Notes: generated by a model from the letters alone, not told the origin. Numbered from the stretch's first letter, positions 16,292 through 25,458 are shown. The stretch is 64,000 nucleotides of DNA from Treponema sp. (GCA_009784935.1 WQXI01000007.1:21127-85126), one strand, 5' to 3'. A program made the numbers and translations.

Positions 16292-18073
16292 TTATTCCTT
16301 AGTTTCTTTGCGGATTGTTATCCCAAGTTCATCGAGCTGTTTTTGATCGACTTCTGACGGGCAGTCATCCATTGGGCTTACTGCAAACGAATTTTTAGGG
16401 AATGCAATTACATCTTTAAGAGAAGTAACGCCAGCCATGATCATTACAAGGCGATCAAGCCCGGGAGCAATACCGCCGTGAGGAGGCGCTCCGTATTTAA
16501 ATGCTTCTGTTAAAAAGCCGAATTTTTTGTCAGCTTCGGTTTTATCGATACCTACAATGTTAAATATTTTATTTTGCATTTCCGCGTCATGCACACGAAT
16601 TGACCCGGAAGCTAATTCATAGCCGTTTAATACCAGATCGTATAAATCGCCCTTTACAGAACCGGGGTCGCTTTCCATTGCTGCATGATATTGATCCTGC
16701 GGCCATGTAAATAAATGATGAGCCGCTTCCCATTTCTTTTCGTCATCGTTGTATTCAAACATCGGGAAATCAATAATCCAGACAAATTCAAATTTATTCG
16801 GATCACAAAGACCTAAGTCTTTTCCGAGCTTTGAACGAACAGCGCCTAAAGCTGTGTTTGCGGTTCTTTTGTTTGCGTCGGCAATCATGAGAATTAAATC
16901 GCCCTCTTCTGCTTTGAGTCCTTCGATTACCAAACTTGCATTATCAGCAAAAAACTTTGAAGCTCCGCCTTCTACAGTTTTACCCGGCATAACCTTCATC
17001 CATGCCATGCCTTTTGCTTTGTAAATTTTTGCATGAGCTTCCAATTCGTCGATTTGTTTTCTGGTAAAATCTGCCTTGCCTTTTACAACAAGCGCTTTAA
17101 CTGCGCCGCCTGCGGCCAATGCGTCTTTAAAAGCTATAAAACTGCTTTTTTCTACAAAAGAACTAAAATCCAAAAGTTTCATATCAAAACGTAAATCCGG
17201 TTTATCGCTTCCGTATATTTCCATTGATTCTTCCCACGAAAGCCGTTTGAAAGTTTTTGGAAGTTCTGTATTAATAACTTTTTTAAAAACATGGTTCATA
17301 AGTCCTTCTGTCATGCAAAGAACATCGTCTCTTGTAACAAAAGACATCTCGATGTCAATCTGCGTAAACTCAGGCTGCCTGTCTCCCCTGGAATCTTCGT
17401 CACGGTAACAGCGCGCAATCTGAAAATATTTATCAAAACCTGCGACCATTAATATCTGTTTATAAATCTGCGGGGACTGAGGAAGAGCATAAAATTTTCC
17501 GGGATACAATCTGGAAGGAACAAGATAGTCGCGCGCGCCTTCCGGCGTTGACTTTATAAAGGTGGGAGTTTCAATTTCATAAAAGCCGTTTTCTATCATC
17601 CATTCTCGTACTGCAAAAGTCGTCTGGCTTCGCATTTTGATCCGGTTCTGCATAGCTGACGATCTTAAGTCTAAGTAACGGTATTTTAATTTTAGGTCGT
17701 CATTGGCTTTGCTTTCTTCTTCGATCTGAAAAGGAAGGACTTCGCTTTTATTTAAAATAACAATTTTGTCTGCTAAAAGTTCAATCTCACCGGTTTCCAT
17801 TGATTTATTAATCATATCATCCGGGCGGGCGCTTACCTTTCCTTCTGCGGCTATACAGTATTCGTTTCTCAGCTCATCGCAGACAGCCGCAAGACCGGTA
17901 TTTGCCTCTGTGTCAATCGTAACCTGTGTTACTCCATATCTATCTCTGAGACTTATAAAAAATATACCGCCGTGGTTGCGTTTACGGTGAACCCAGCCGT
18001 TTAAGACAACTGTTTTGCCGGCGTCTTGTTTTCTTAATTCTCCGCAATCAGCGGTTCTTTTCATATTTTGCAT
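16292..18073 (-). CDS. aspS: Aspartyl-tRNA synthetase
   Basis: Class IIb synthetase that charges tRNA-Asp. The 593 aa start with the OB anticodon-binding domain (VVLNGWVHRKRNHGGIFFI), then the catalytic core with motif 2 (FQIARCYRDEDSRGDRQPEF) and motif 3 (APPHGGIAPGLDRLVMI). The bacterial GAD insertion lies in the middle (~300-420). Length is typical of the bacterial type. The start at ATG 18073 has GGAG eight bases upstream; an in-frame ATG three codons later is less well spaced. Whether it also charges tRNA-Asn (non-discriminating) cannot be told; no gatCAB is in the window. Confidence 0.97.
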   Translation of the reverse strand: MQNMKRTADCGELRKQDAGKTVVLNGWVHRKRNHGGIFFISLRDRYGVTQVTIDTEANTGLAAVCDELRNEYCIAAEGKVSARPDDMINKSMETGEIELLADKIVILNKSEVLPFQIEEESKANDDLKLKYRYLDLRSSAMQNRIKMRSQTTFAVREWMIENGFYEIETPTFIKSTPEGARDYLVPSRLYPGKFYALPQSPQIYKQILMVAGFDKYFQIARCYRDEDSRGDRQPEFTQIDIEMSFVTRDDVLCMTEGLMNHVFKKVINTELPKTFKRLSWEESMEIYGSDKPDLRFDMKLLDFSSFVEKSSFIAFKDALAAGGAVKALVVKGKADFTRKQIDELEAHAKIYKAKGMAWMKVMPGKTVEGGASKFFADNASLVIEGLKAEEGDLILMIADANKRTANTALGAVRSKLGKDLGLCDPNKFEFVWIIDFPMFEYNDDEKKWEAAHHLFTWPQDQYHAAMESDPGSVKGDLYDLVLNGYELASGSIRVHDAEMQNKIFNIVGIDKTEADKKFGFLTEAFKYGAPPHGGIAPGLDRLVMIMAGVTSLKDVIAFPKNSFAVSPMDDCPSEVDQKQLDELGITIRKETKE

Positions 18074-18094
18074 ACATTAATCTCCAAAAATAAT

Positions 18095-18183
18095 AACCAC
18101 GGAGTAACACGGAGAAAGAGAGAATTTCAGTAGAAAAACTCCGTGAAACTCCAAGCAACTTTAGTTGCAGTCCTCTGTGGTTA
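18095..18183. repeat. Palindromic repeat, ACCACGGAG family, with an internal hairpin
   Basis: Arms AACCACGGAGTAACACGGAG and CCTCTGTGGTTAAA. One arm is interrupted by the small palindrome GCAACTTTAGTTGC (about 18156-18169), another case of a hairpin inserted into a repeat. Confidence 0.78.
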
Positions 18184-18191
18184 AAATATTA

Positions 18192-18220
18192 TATACAATT
18201 TAGCATAATTATTCTATAAT
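18192..18220 (+). promoter_or_regulatory. Promoter of the UPF0158-GNAT gene, predicting a leaderless transcript
   Basis: TATACA (18192-18197), a 17-base spacer and TATAAT (18215-18220). Six bases separate the -10 box from the ATG, so the transcript should begin at or next to the start codon. No ribosome-binding site is visible. Confidence 0.55.
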
Positions 18221-18226
18221 ATTCCT

Positions 18227-18994
18227 ATGAATTTTGAGATGGATAATGCCCTAATTGACGATATTCTTTTTCACATGGAGAATCAAGACGGCAATTTTAT
18301 TCTTGATACCCATGAATGTACAGTAGTTTCGGCAAACGGCATTAATCCCGATGACGGCAGATATATCTCCCTCCCCGTCTGGAACTCAAACGACGGTTTT
18401 AGGCTGATGGAAAAGTTTACTTTAAGTTTAAAAAATCCTGCCGCCCGCAGTGAGTTATCAGATTCTTTAAATAAAAACAAAGGCGTTTTCCGCGCCTTTA
18501 GAGATGTTCTCGAACAATACCCTGAGATCGAAAAACATTGGTTTAAGTTTAAAGAACAAAAAATGAAAAATTTAATTATCGATTGGTACAATGCGTTAAG
18601 GGAAGAATGGGGACTGGAACCTATCGGCGCAGAACCAGAAGACACTTCATCTTTGGTGCTCGAAGATTTTATATTCGAAGAAGAGACGCTTATCGATCCT
18701 TTTGGATTTCTGATTACTGCAAAAACAAACAATGAAGAATATGCAGGTGAAATTTGCGCTTATATTAGTAAAGGTGTTCTTTATGTGGAAACTTTTATAG
18801 TTTACGATGAATACAAGGGCATGGGTTTGGGCAAGACATTACTTGCCAAGCTGATCAAAACAGCTGATGAAGAAAAATTAGATGTCTCGATAGATGTACC
18901 TGCCAAGTCCGACTTTTTTACACGATCATTACTGCTGGAAAATTTTAAACCGGTAACGCAGACATTTGTTAGAAGAACAGGGTCCGCGGATTAA
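18227..18994 (+). CDS. UPF0158-family domain fused to a GNAT acetyltransferase
   Basis: 255 aa in two parts. Residues 1-~145 look like UPF0158: RYISLPVWNSNDGFRLMEKF, VFRAFRDVLEQYPEIEKHWF and WYNALREEWGLEPIG. Residues ~150-255 are a GNAT-type acetyltransferase: EICAYISKGVLYVETFIVY, then EYKGMGLGKTLLAKLIKTA, which has the acetyl-CoA pyrophosphate loop (GMGLGK form of Q/RxxGxG/A). The substrate is unknown. No ribosome-binding site is seen, and a promoter lies directly against the start. The 3' end runs straight into a repeat, which begins at the stop codon. Confidence 0.75.
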   Translation: MNFEMDNALIDDILFHMENQDGNFILDTHECTVVSANGINPDDGRYISLPVWNSNDGFRLMEKFTLSLKNPAARSELSDSLNKNKGVFRAFRDVLEQYPEIEKHWFKFKEQKMKNLIIDWYNALREEWGLEPIGAEPEDTSSLVLEDFIFEEETLIDPFGFLITAKTNNEEYAGEICAYISKGVLYVETFIVYDEYKGMGLGKTLLAKLIKTADEEKLDVSIDVPAKSDFFTRSLLLENFKPVTQTFVRRTGSAD

Positions 18995-19051
18995 CGCAGA
19001 GAGATATATTTATCCCTCTGTGCTCTTTGTGCCTTTGTGTCTCTGTGTGAG
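18994..19051. repeat. CTCACAC/AAAGGC family repeat
   Basis: Ends ACGCAGAG on the left and CTCTGTGTGAG on the right, with TGTGCCTTTGTGTCTC inside. It fills the gap between two convergent genes (the GNAT fusion and gnd). Confidence 0.7.
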
Positions 19052-19059
19052 TAAATTTC

Positions 19060-20511
19060 TTAAACCGTGTACGTGCTTGCGCTTGTTGCGCCTCCATGTC
19101 CAGTCCAATTTGTGTGAAAGAACTCGCCTCTCGGTTTATCAAGCCGTTCATAAGTATGCGCGCCGAAATAATCGCGCTGTGCCTGTAATAGATTTGCAGG
19201 AAGGCGTTCGTTTCTATAACCGTCAAAGTACGCAAGCGCCGAAGAAAAAGCAGGCGCCGGTATGCCGTTTAATGCCGCAGATGAAACAACCCTTCTCCAT
19301 GAATCCTGTGCTTCTTCTATAATTTTTGTAAAGAATGGATCCAGTAAAAGGTTCTCTAGATCGGGTTTGCGATCAAAGGCTTCTTTTATTTTTCCAAGAA
19401 ATACCGAACGTATAATACATCCGCCTCTCCACATAAGCGCGATACCGCCGTAATTGAGATTCCATTTATATTCTTTTGCCGCTTCTCTCATTAAAAGATA
19501 ACCCTGAGCATAAGAAACTATCTTAGAAGCATACAGCGCTTTTTCCAGGTCTTTAATAAAAGCAGCTTTGTCAGAAGGTTTTGTAATTTTTGGAGAAGAA
19601 AAAACTTTTGCAGCTTTTACGCGTTCATCTTTTGCAGCGGATAGACAGCGGCTAAAGACTGCTTCGCCTATCAATGTAAGCGGAACTCCAAATTCTAAAG
19701 CAGAAATACCTGTCCATTTTCCGGTTCCTTTCTGCCCTGCTGTATCTAGAATTTTTTCTACTAACGGAGAGCCGTCACTATCCTTGTAACGCAGAATATC
19801 TCTTGTTATTTCTATGAGGTAGCTTCCGAACGAACCGTTATTCCATTCTTCAAATACATTGCCCATTTCATCACAGGAGAGACCTAAAACATTTTTCATT
19901 AAATCGTATGTTTCACAGATTAATTGCATATCTCCGTATTCAATACCGTTATGCACCATTTTTACAAAGTGCCCCGCTCCGTTTTCTCCCACCCAATCAC
20001 AGCAAGGCGTATTGCCTTCGACCTTGGCGCATATCGCTTGAAGCATAGGTTTAACATGAGTCCAAGCCGCAGTCGATCCGCCCGGCATAATCGAAGGTCC
20101 TTTTAATGCACCTTCTTCGCCTCCGGAAACACCGGTTCCTATATATAAAAGTCCTTTTGATTCAACATATGCGGTTCTTCTTATCGAATCCTGAAAATTA
20201 GAATTACCGCCGTCTATAATTATATCGCCCTTATCAAATACTTTTAGAAGTTCTTCGATTGTATCGTCTACTGCGCTTCCCGCTTTTACCATTATCATCG
20301 CTTTGCGAGGAGTTGAAAGAGCGGCGGCAAAATCAGAAAGATTATGGCAGCCTGTAATTTTTTTGCCTTTTCCTCGGCCATTAACAAACTCGTCTACTTT
20401 GGATGTTGTGCGGTTATAAACAGCGACAGAAAAACCTTTGCTTTCGAGGTTGAGAACGAGGTTTTCCCCCATGACGGCAAGACCAATAAGACCAATATCA
20501 GATTTTGACAT
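19060..20511 (-). CDS. gnd: 6-phosphogluconate dehydrogenase (NADP+, decarboxylating)
   Basis: Oxidative pentose-phosphate enzyme converting 6-phosphogluconate to ribulose 5-phosphate with NADP+. The 483 aa begin GLIGLAVMGENLVLN (Rossmann motif GxAxxG), with KMVHNGIEYGDMQLICE holding the catalytic Lys-His region and FHTNWTGHGG at the C-terminus. The length matches the long bacterial form. I chose ATG 20511 (MSKSDIGLIG), preceded by AAGGAG seven bases away; the frame continues 27 codons into a repeat but that extension is not conserved in kind. The gene is flanked by repeats on both sides and transcribed away from the LarA-like gene. Confidence 0.96.
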   Translation of the reverse strand: MSKSDIGLIGLAVMGENLVLNLESKGFSVAVYNRTTSKVDEFVNGRGKGKKITGCHNLSDFAAALSTPRKAMIMVKAGSAVDDTIEELLKVFDKGDIIIDGGNSNFQDSIRRTAYVESKGLLYIGTGVSGGEEGALKGPSIMPGGSTAAWTHVKPMLQAICAKVEGNTPCCDWVGENGAGHFVKMVHNGIEYGDMQLICETYDLMKNVLGLSCDEMGNVFEEWNNGSFGSYLIEITRDILRYKDSDGSPLVEKILDTAGQKGTGKWTGISALEFGVPLTLIGEAVFSRCLSAAKDERVKAAKVFSSPKITKPSDKAAFIKDLEKALYASKIVSYAQGYLLMREAAKEYKWNLNYGGIALMWRGGCIIRSVFLGKIKEAFDRKPDLENLLLDPFFTKIIEEAQDSWRRVVSSAALNGIPAPAFSSALAYFDGYRNERLPANLLQAQRDYFGAHTYERLDKPRGEFFHTNWTGHGGATSASTYTV

Positions 20512-20552
20512 AAAATACTCCTTGTGATAATATATCATGTAAAAAGAAATTT

Positions 20553-20634
20553 TACCACGGAGTACACAGAGTTTCACGGAGAAGAAAAGCATTCTTCTAA
20601 AAAACTCCGTGTTACTCCGTGTGCTCCGTGGTTA
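20553..20634. repeat. Palindromic repeat, ACCACGGAG family
   Basis: Left arm TACCACGGAGTACACAGAG, right arm GTTACTCCGTGTGCTCCGTG. The inner arms AGAAGAAAAGC and GCATTCTTCT allow a second pairing. It sits in the divergent gap between gnd and the LarA-like gene, where both promoters would be expected. Confidence 0.8.
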
Positions 20635-20650
20635 ATTATTAGGAGATTTT

Positions 20651-21964
20651 ATGGAAAAGACGTATGTTGCTATTGGCGGTGCGGATAAAGATTTAACAAA
20701 CAGTGAATTGGAAGCATTATTTTCCGATTCTCTTTCCAAGGCTCTAGCCGATATAAACGATTCGGGTAAAGTAATTATCCTTCCTCCCGACATTACTCGG
20801 TTTCACTCACGTGCCGGCTTTTTTACAGAAATCGCAGCTAATAAGCTGGGCGATTCACTTGGGGCTGTTCTCCCGGCTCTTGGAACCCATATGCCGATGA
20901 GCGGCAGCGAACTATCGCGGATGTTCGGTTCAACAAATAAAAATAAGTTCATCGTGCACGACTGGCGTAATGATGTTACAGAGCTTGGACGAATCGAAGA
21001 AGACTGGGTAGAAAAAGCGTCTGACGGAAAAGTCCGCTATGACTGGCCTGTACAGGTAAATAAAATCCTTCGTAAGAATTCCAAAGACAGCGGTAATTTT
21101 TCTCTTGCGCTTAGTATCGGGCAAGTAGTCCCGCATGAGGTCGCAGGCATGGCCAACCATGGAAAAAATATTTTTGTCGGGTGCGGCGGCAAAGAAGCAA
21201 TTGATAAAAGTCATTTTTGCGGAGCAGCTTATGGAATGGAAAAAATAATGGGAAGAGCTGATACTCCCGTTCGCGCTCTATTTGATGAAGGTTTACGCCG
21301 TTATTCAAGCGAGCTTCCGCCTATCTTGTGGGTGCTAACAGTTATTGGATCAAGAACAGACGGCACTAATGCTGTGAGAGGTCTTTACATCGGCTTTGGA
21401 AGAGAATGTTTTGAAAAAGCTGCGGCTCTTTCTCTAGAAGTTAACGTTAACCTGATAAATGAACCGGTTAACAAAGCTGTAGTTTACCTCGAACCCGAGG
21501 AATACCGCACAACTTGGCTTGGAAACAAAGCCATTTACCGCACACGTATGGTCATAGCTGACGGCGGTGAGCTTATAATACTTGCTCCCGCGCTTGAGCG
21601 GTTCGGCGAGGACGAAGGAATCGACTCTCTCATCCGAAAGTACGGCTACCGTCCCGGCAAAGAAATCCTCGAAATTACAGAGAAAGATCCTCATCTTGGA
21701 TCTAACTTAAGTGCCGCTGCCCACTTAATACACGGCTCTTCCGAAAACCGTTTTACTGTACGTTATTGCCCGGGCGAAAAAATAACAAGAAATGAGATCG
21801 AATCCGTAGGTTTTGAATACGGCAGCTTGAATGAAATGCAGAAAAAGTACGACCCGGCTGTTTTAAAAAACGGCTATAACAATATCGAAGGTGAAAATAT
21901 ATATTATATTTCTAATCCGGCGCTTGGTTTATGGGCAGAAAAGAAGCGGTTTATACCGATATAA
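20651..21964 (+). CDS. LarA-family nickel-pincer enzyme (lactate racemase or sugar-acid epimerase)
   Basis: 437 aa of the LarA superfamily, whose known members racemise lactate or epimerise related 2-hydroxy acids using a nickel-pincer cofactor. H162, K172 and H188 reproduce the spacing of the LarA His174/Lys184/His200 set (PHEVAGMANHGKNIFVG then SHFCGAAYG). His80 in LGTHMPMSG may match His108. The sequence differs enough from true lactate racemase that another substrate is likely; mannonate-type epimerases belong to this superfamily, and the adjacent divergent gnd fits sugar-acid metabolism. No larB, larC or larE cofactor genes are in the window. GGAG is seven bases from the ATG. Confidence 0.75.
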   Translation: MEKTYVAIGGADKDLTNSELEALFSDSLSKALADINDSGKVIILPPDITRFHSRAGFFTEIAANKLGDSLGAVLPALGTHMPMSGSELSRMFGSTNKNKFIVHDWRNDVTELGRIEEDWVEKASDGKVRYDWPVQVNKILRKNSKDSGNFSLALSIGQVVPHEVAGMANHGKNIFVGCGGKEAIDKSHFCGAAYGMEKIMGRADTPVRALFDEGLRRYSSELPPILWVLTVIGSRTDGTNAVRGLYIGFGRECFEKAAALSLEVNVNLINEPVNKAVVYLEPEEYRTTWLGNKAIYRTRMVIADGGELIILAPALERFGEDEGIDSLIRKYGYRPGKEILEITEKDPHLGSNLSAAAHLIHGSSENRFTVRYCPGEKITRNEIESVGFEYGSLNEMQKKYDPAVLKNGYNNIEGENIYYISNPALGLWAEKKRFIPI

Positions 21965-21969
21965 TTAGT

Positions 21970-23001
21970 ATGAAACAATTTTTAATTTTAATGCTTATTG
22001 CTGTATTTTTGGGTTGTACGGGTTCTCCTAATAATAACGAAGAAGATGAAGAAGAAGGTGAAACTGCATTGACAGACGAGGAATTGGCTGCTTTTTTTCC
22101 CGCGCCGGGCGGCTTGCCTGTTACTTCATTTAAAGAAGTTTGGGGTTATGTCATTGACGGACAGGAAGCTGCCTTAAGACGGGGACTTCCCATTACCGAT
22201 GTTGGCTATTTCGGCGCTGAAGTAGATATGTACGGAGCGCTTTCTAAAGTTCCAAACCGCCAAAACCTTGGGTCTTTCCCAGGCAGAGTTCATTTAGTTG
22301 TGACCTGCGGCAGTAATCCCCTAACCTATTTTACACTAATGCCCGGAAGCCCTCAGCGCGCCGCTTTGATAACAGATTTAATCGCGGCAACAAGAAACTT
22401 TGACGGTCTTAATATAGATTTCGAAAACATACCACCAAGATCGGGAGAGCCGTTTTTATCTTTTTTACGCGAGTTAAAAGAAGGATTGCCTCCGAATAAA
22501 ATTTTATCTGTTTGCCTTTACGGACGGACAAGAACACTGCAAAATGATGTTTACGATTATACAAAAATCGCTCCATTAGCTGATAAAATATTTGTAATGG
22601 CATACGACGAACATTGGGGAGGAGGTCCCGCAGGTCCTGTCTCAACGATAAGATGGTGCAGAAGCGCTGCAGAATATTCTCTGCGCACTGTCGGAGCCGA
22701 AAAACTCGTTATGGGAATACCGTTTTACGGGCGCGCATGGGCAAATCAAAATCATCACAGAGCGCTTATTTTTTCTACGACAGAAAGATTAATTAATACC
22801 TACAACGCAACAGTAAGACGCGAAAACGGCACACCTACATTTGATTATAATGTTACTATCGGAGTCAAAGTTTATTACGAGGATGAATATTCAATCTCTG
22901 CTCGTATGGTAATGTACAAATCAATGGGAATAAATTCTATTGGTTTTTGGCGTATAGGACAAGAAACTCCAAGGGTGTGGGGTTTAATTAGAATCGAATA
23001 A
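21970..23001 (+). CDS. Glycoside hydrolase family 18 lipoprotein
   Basis: 343-aa lipoprotein: signal peptide MKQFLILMLIAVFLGC with lipobox FLGC, then an acidic Asn/Glu linker. The GH18 barrel follows, with strand motif FDGLNIDFEN (consensus DGxxxDxE; the last Glu is the acid catalyst), VMAYDEHWGG, and MGIPFYGRAWAN. GH18 enzymes cleave chitin or peptidoglycan beta-1,4 links. The architecture is like cortex- or wall-lytic enzymes without their LysM repeats, and a separate LysM lipoprotein lies convergent next door. The start at 21970 is five bases after the LarA-like stop, suggesting one transcript. The substrate is unproven. Confidence 0.85.
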   Translation: MKQFLILMLIAVFLGCTGSPNNNEEDEEEGETALTDEELAAFFPAPGGLPVTSFKEVWGYVIDGQEAALRRGLPITDVGYFGAEVDMYGALSKVPNRQNLGSFPGRVHLVVTCGSNPLTYFTLMPGSPQRAALITDLIAATRNFDGLNIDFENIPPRSGEPFLSFLRELKEGLPPNKILSVCLYGRTRTLQNDVYDYTKIAPLADKIFVMAYDEHWGGGPAGPVSTIRWCRSAAEYSLRTVGAEKLVMGIPFYGRAWANQNHHRALIFSTTERLINTYNATVRRENGTPTFDYNVTIGVKVYYEDEYSISARMVMYKSMGINSIGFWRIGQETPRVWGLIRIE

Positions 23002-23009
23002 GGTATTTT

Positions 23010-23669
23010 TTACATTCTGAATCTAATTTTACCGCCCGGGCGGACTACCAAATATTGATTTTGTAGTTTTAATCCTTGGTTATACTTAATTAATTCCTCA
23101 TAATTTGAATGCCCATATATGCTGTAACAGATAGAACTTAATGTATCATTTTCTTTAACAGTATATAATGGCAAATAATAAATATCTATTTTTTCCAGTA
23201 AAAAATTAATAAATTCATCAGAAGGCTTTAATAAAATATCATTTTTATTATATTCTTCATTTGGAAAATAAAAATTATAAGAAACATTTATGCAGTTTAT
23301 CTCTTTATTGTAAATTACCGGGGAATTATTTAATTGATTAATAATATAATCAGCTTCGTCATTATAAACATTAAACAATAACGAAGGAATATCTTCGACT
23401 ATTACATTATTTTTTTCAATATTTATAAAATAAATACCTTTTGAATAAAAGAAATGCAGTAAAATATCGTAATAATCATCATTATAATTTAACTTTATAG
23501 TTACATTACTGTCATATCTTATTTTATCAAAATTATGGTATTCTGTAATATTATTTTTATTACTGCAATTGATTAGCAAAAAACAAAAAAATATTAATAG
23601 AACAGTTGTTTTAAATTTCAAATTATGTCCCTTTTTTTTAACTGTATCATCGATTTTTGGCTCTGTCAA
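23010..23669 (-). CDS. LysM-domain lipoprotein
   Basis: 219 aa with a hydrophobic signal and lipobox LLINC (Cys35), a ~125-residue middle region rich in Asn, Tyr and Ile, and a C-terminal LysM module (YTVKENDTLSSICYSIYG). LysM binds peptidoglycan glycan chains. The start is uncertain. TTG 23669 has GGAGG six bases upstream. TTG 23621 gives a normal-length signal peptide, and the TTGACA containing the first TTG could be a -35 box (17 bases to TACAGT). Codon use is much more AT-rich than in neighbouring genes, as is the lipoprotein at 39564. It is convergent with the GH18 lipoprotein. Confidence 0.75.
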   Translation of the reverse strand: MTEPKIDDTVKKKGHNLKFKTTVLLIFFCFLLINCSNKNNITEYHNFDKIRYDSNVTIKLNYNDDYYDILLHFFYSKGIYFINIEKNNVIVEDIPSLLFNVYNDEADYIINQLNNSPVIYNKEINCINVSYNFYFPNEEYNKNDILLKPSDEFINFLLEKIDIYYLPLYTVKENDTLSSICYSIYGHSNYEELIKYNQGLKLQNQYLVVRPGGKIRFRM

Positions 23670-23766
23670 TTATAACCTCCATAAAATTACCTCATCCGGC
23701 AGGGCTTTGCGCTGAGCTATTAGTATGTAATAGTTAAATAAAATCTAAAAAACAATTTTAATTGCA

Positions 23767-24141
23767 CTACCCTGCTCTGTCAGGCCTAAGCACTTCCGCG
23801 CCATTAATGTAAACATGCCGCGCCTTTGCTCCTACTTCGAGATAGCAATGAACAATCACCCTCACTACTCTATCTAGCGAATTTACAACAACAGGCTCCT
23901 GTGCGGAAAAAAGAACCGTATCCGCTCCAGCGCGCCCGCTTTTACGCAAAGCAGTACAGGGGTTTATCGCGTTTAAATCCGGCGTCACAGAGAAAATAAC
24001 AGAAACTATATCTTCTTCCAAATCCGTAAGATTGTTATTGCTTAAAAGAGCATCATACATCTGCGCAACCTGATTACAAATATCAGTTTCATTATTTTCG
24101 CACCGAACAGCGCCTCTTAAAGCATAGAGTTTTTTCTTCAT
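23767..24141 (-). CDS. aroH: Chorismate mutase, AroH type
   Basis: Monofunctional AroH-class chorismate mutase (chorismate to prephenate, for Phe and Tyr synthesis). The 124 aa follow the family pattern: LYALRGAVRCENNETDI (active-site Arg7-type segment), DIVSVIFSVTPDLNAINP, AQEPVVVNSLDRVVRVIVH (with the catalytic Arg) and the terminal RHVYINGAEVLRPDRAG. Length is normal for the family. It is the only aromatic-pathway gene in the window. The start overlaps the small membrane protein's stop by four bases. Confidence 0.93.
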   Translation of the reverse strand: MKKKLYALRGAVRCENNETDICNQVAQMYDALLSNNNLTDLEEDIVSVIFSVTPDLNAINPCTALRKSGRAGADTVLFSAQEPVVVNSLDRVVRVIVHCYLEVGAKARHVYINGAEVLRPDRAG

Positions 24142-24482
24142 CCATTCCCCCTGGAAATTACAACAATAAACGCTTCCATCAAAAAGATTCCCAAACCATA
24201 AATTAAAAATAAAATATAAGCAATAATTTTTTGATATATAAACGGCTGCTTTCTAAAAATAATACGGTAAAAATTGAGAAGCAGTTTATAAATCGAACAA
24301 ATAAAAACCATAAACGAAGAATACCGCATTACAGAAAGCAGAAAAAACAAAGTTTCATCGCTAAAGTCTATTTCTATGAGATACACTATCAATGAAGTAA
24401 ACGAAACCGCAAAACAGATCACTAGTATCCATGCGGTAGGACTGCTCCATTTTAGTTTGATTTTAGTTTTTTCTTTCTTCAA
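24138..24482 (-). CDS. Small membrane protein of unknown function
   Basis: About 114 aa with three predicted membrane helices (WILVICFAVSFTSLIVYLI, MVFICSIYKLLLNFYRII and IIAYILFLIYGLGIFLMEAF) and a basic N-terminus (KKEKTKIKLKW). No family is recognised. I prefer the TTG at 24482, because the frame further up (to 24545) runs through a GC-rich hairpin, AGCCGGC/GCCGGCT, that looks intergenic. It is coupled to aroH by a four-base overlap. Confidence 0.55.
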   Translation of the reverse strand: MKKEKTKIKLKWSSPTAWILVICFAVSFTSLIVYLIEIDFSDETLFFLLSVMRYSSFMVFICSIYKLLLNFYRIIFRKQPFIYQKIIAYILFLIYGLGIFLMEAFIVVISRGNG

Positions 24483-24567
24483 AGTCCCATTCCCCCGCCC
24501 AGTCTGCCAGCCGGCTTGGCGCCGGCTTACTTGCATTAAAAACAATACATGTATATCATATTATAAT

Positions 24568-25362
24568 ATGAAAAAGTTTTTGATAACACTGATAATCCTT
24601 ATAATTCTTGCGTCTGCCGGTTTTTTATTCGGCTGGGTTCAGTTTTCTGTACCTCCCGGCAAATACGGCGTAATTCACTCAAAAACCCATGGTACTGACA
24701 GCGCCATTGTCAAATCCGGAGAATTCCGCTGGGTTTGGTATAAATTGATTCCGACAAATGTAAATATTTCGATATTCAGCATAGATCACTTTAGATTTCC
24801 ATTAGTTTATTCCGGTTCCCTGCCATCTGCCAATACTTATGCTTCATTTGCCGGTATTCCCAGCGCGGATTTTTCGTGGGATATAAACGGCGAAATCAGC
24901 TTTAGGGCAAACCCTGACATGCTGATAAAAACTGCCGAAAAATACAATCTTTCCAATCAAGAAGAATTAAACGCCCATTTACAAAAAATCGGGCAAGAAA
25001 TCGAAACACTTGTGCTCAGATTGCTCTCTTCTGCCGTAACAGACAACGAAAGACTCGAACAAATAATGCTGGGACACTCGGATTCTGAGATTGAATCAGA
25101 AATTTCTGTTAAATTCCCCGAAATTCACAATTTTTCGATGACAATTAATACTGCAAAGTACCCAAATTTCGTACTTTACAGACAATTAAGGCTTTTATAT
25201 GATGAATTTCTCACTAGACAGAGAGAATATATATCGAATTCCTTCGCGCGCAGGGCAGAAAGCAATGTTATAGCTCAGCTTAGGTTTGAAGAACTCGAAA
25301 GATACGGCGATCTTTTAACAAGATTCCCAATATTACTTGAATATCTTGCAATAGAAAGGTAA
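24568..25362 (+). CDS. Membrane-anchored protein with a weak SPFH/band-7-like region
   Basis: 264 aa. An N-terminal signal anchor (MKKFLITLIILIILASAGFL) is followed by VPPGKYGVIHSKTHG and GEFRWVWYKLIPTN, which echo the start of SPFH domains (PGE-GVV then PG-H). The C-terminal half is helical and charged (QIMLGHSDSEIESEI, RQREYISNSFARRAESN), as in stomatin-type proteins. The rest does not match strongly, so the assignment is tentative. The start is the ATG at 24568; the frame is open further upstream but lacks a signal there. It diverges from aroH and its partner. Confidence 0.6.
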   Translation: MKKFLITLIILIILASAGFLFGWVQFSVPPGKYGVIHSKTHGTDSAIVKSGEFRWVWYKLIPTNVNISIFSIDHFRFPLVYSGSLPSANTYASFAGIPSADFSWDINGEISFRANPDMLIKTAEKYNLSNQEELNAHLQKIGQEIETLVLRLLSSAVTDNERLEQIMLGHSDSEIESEISVKFPEIHNFSMTINTAKYPNFVLYRQLRLLYDEFLTRQREYISNSFARRAESNVIAQLRFEELERYGDLLTRFPILLEYLAIER

Positions 25363-25458
25363 TATTTACAGTAACTTTGATACTTTTATATTTGTTATTG
25401 AATAAAGCGATAAAATAATGTATCGTTAAATATGTACAGCTTTGCGTAAGGAGATTTT

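Noticed and set aside
18966..19322. 118-codon plus-strand frame over the repeat and the 3' end of gnd
   Set aside because: It consists of repeat sequence read through plus antisense gnd.
19060..20592. Longer gnd start 27 codons upstream
   Set aside because: The extension reads through repeat sequence and lacks a ribosome site, whereas ATG 20511 has AAGGAG.
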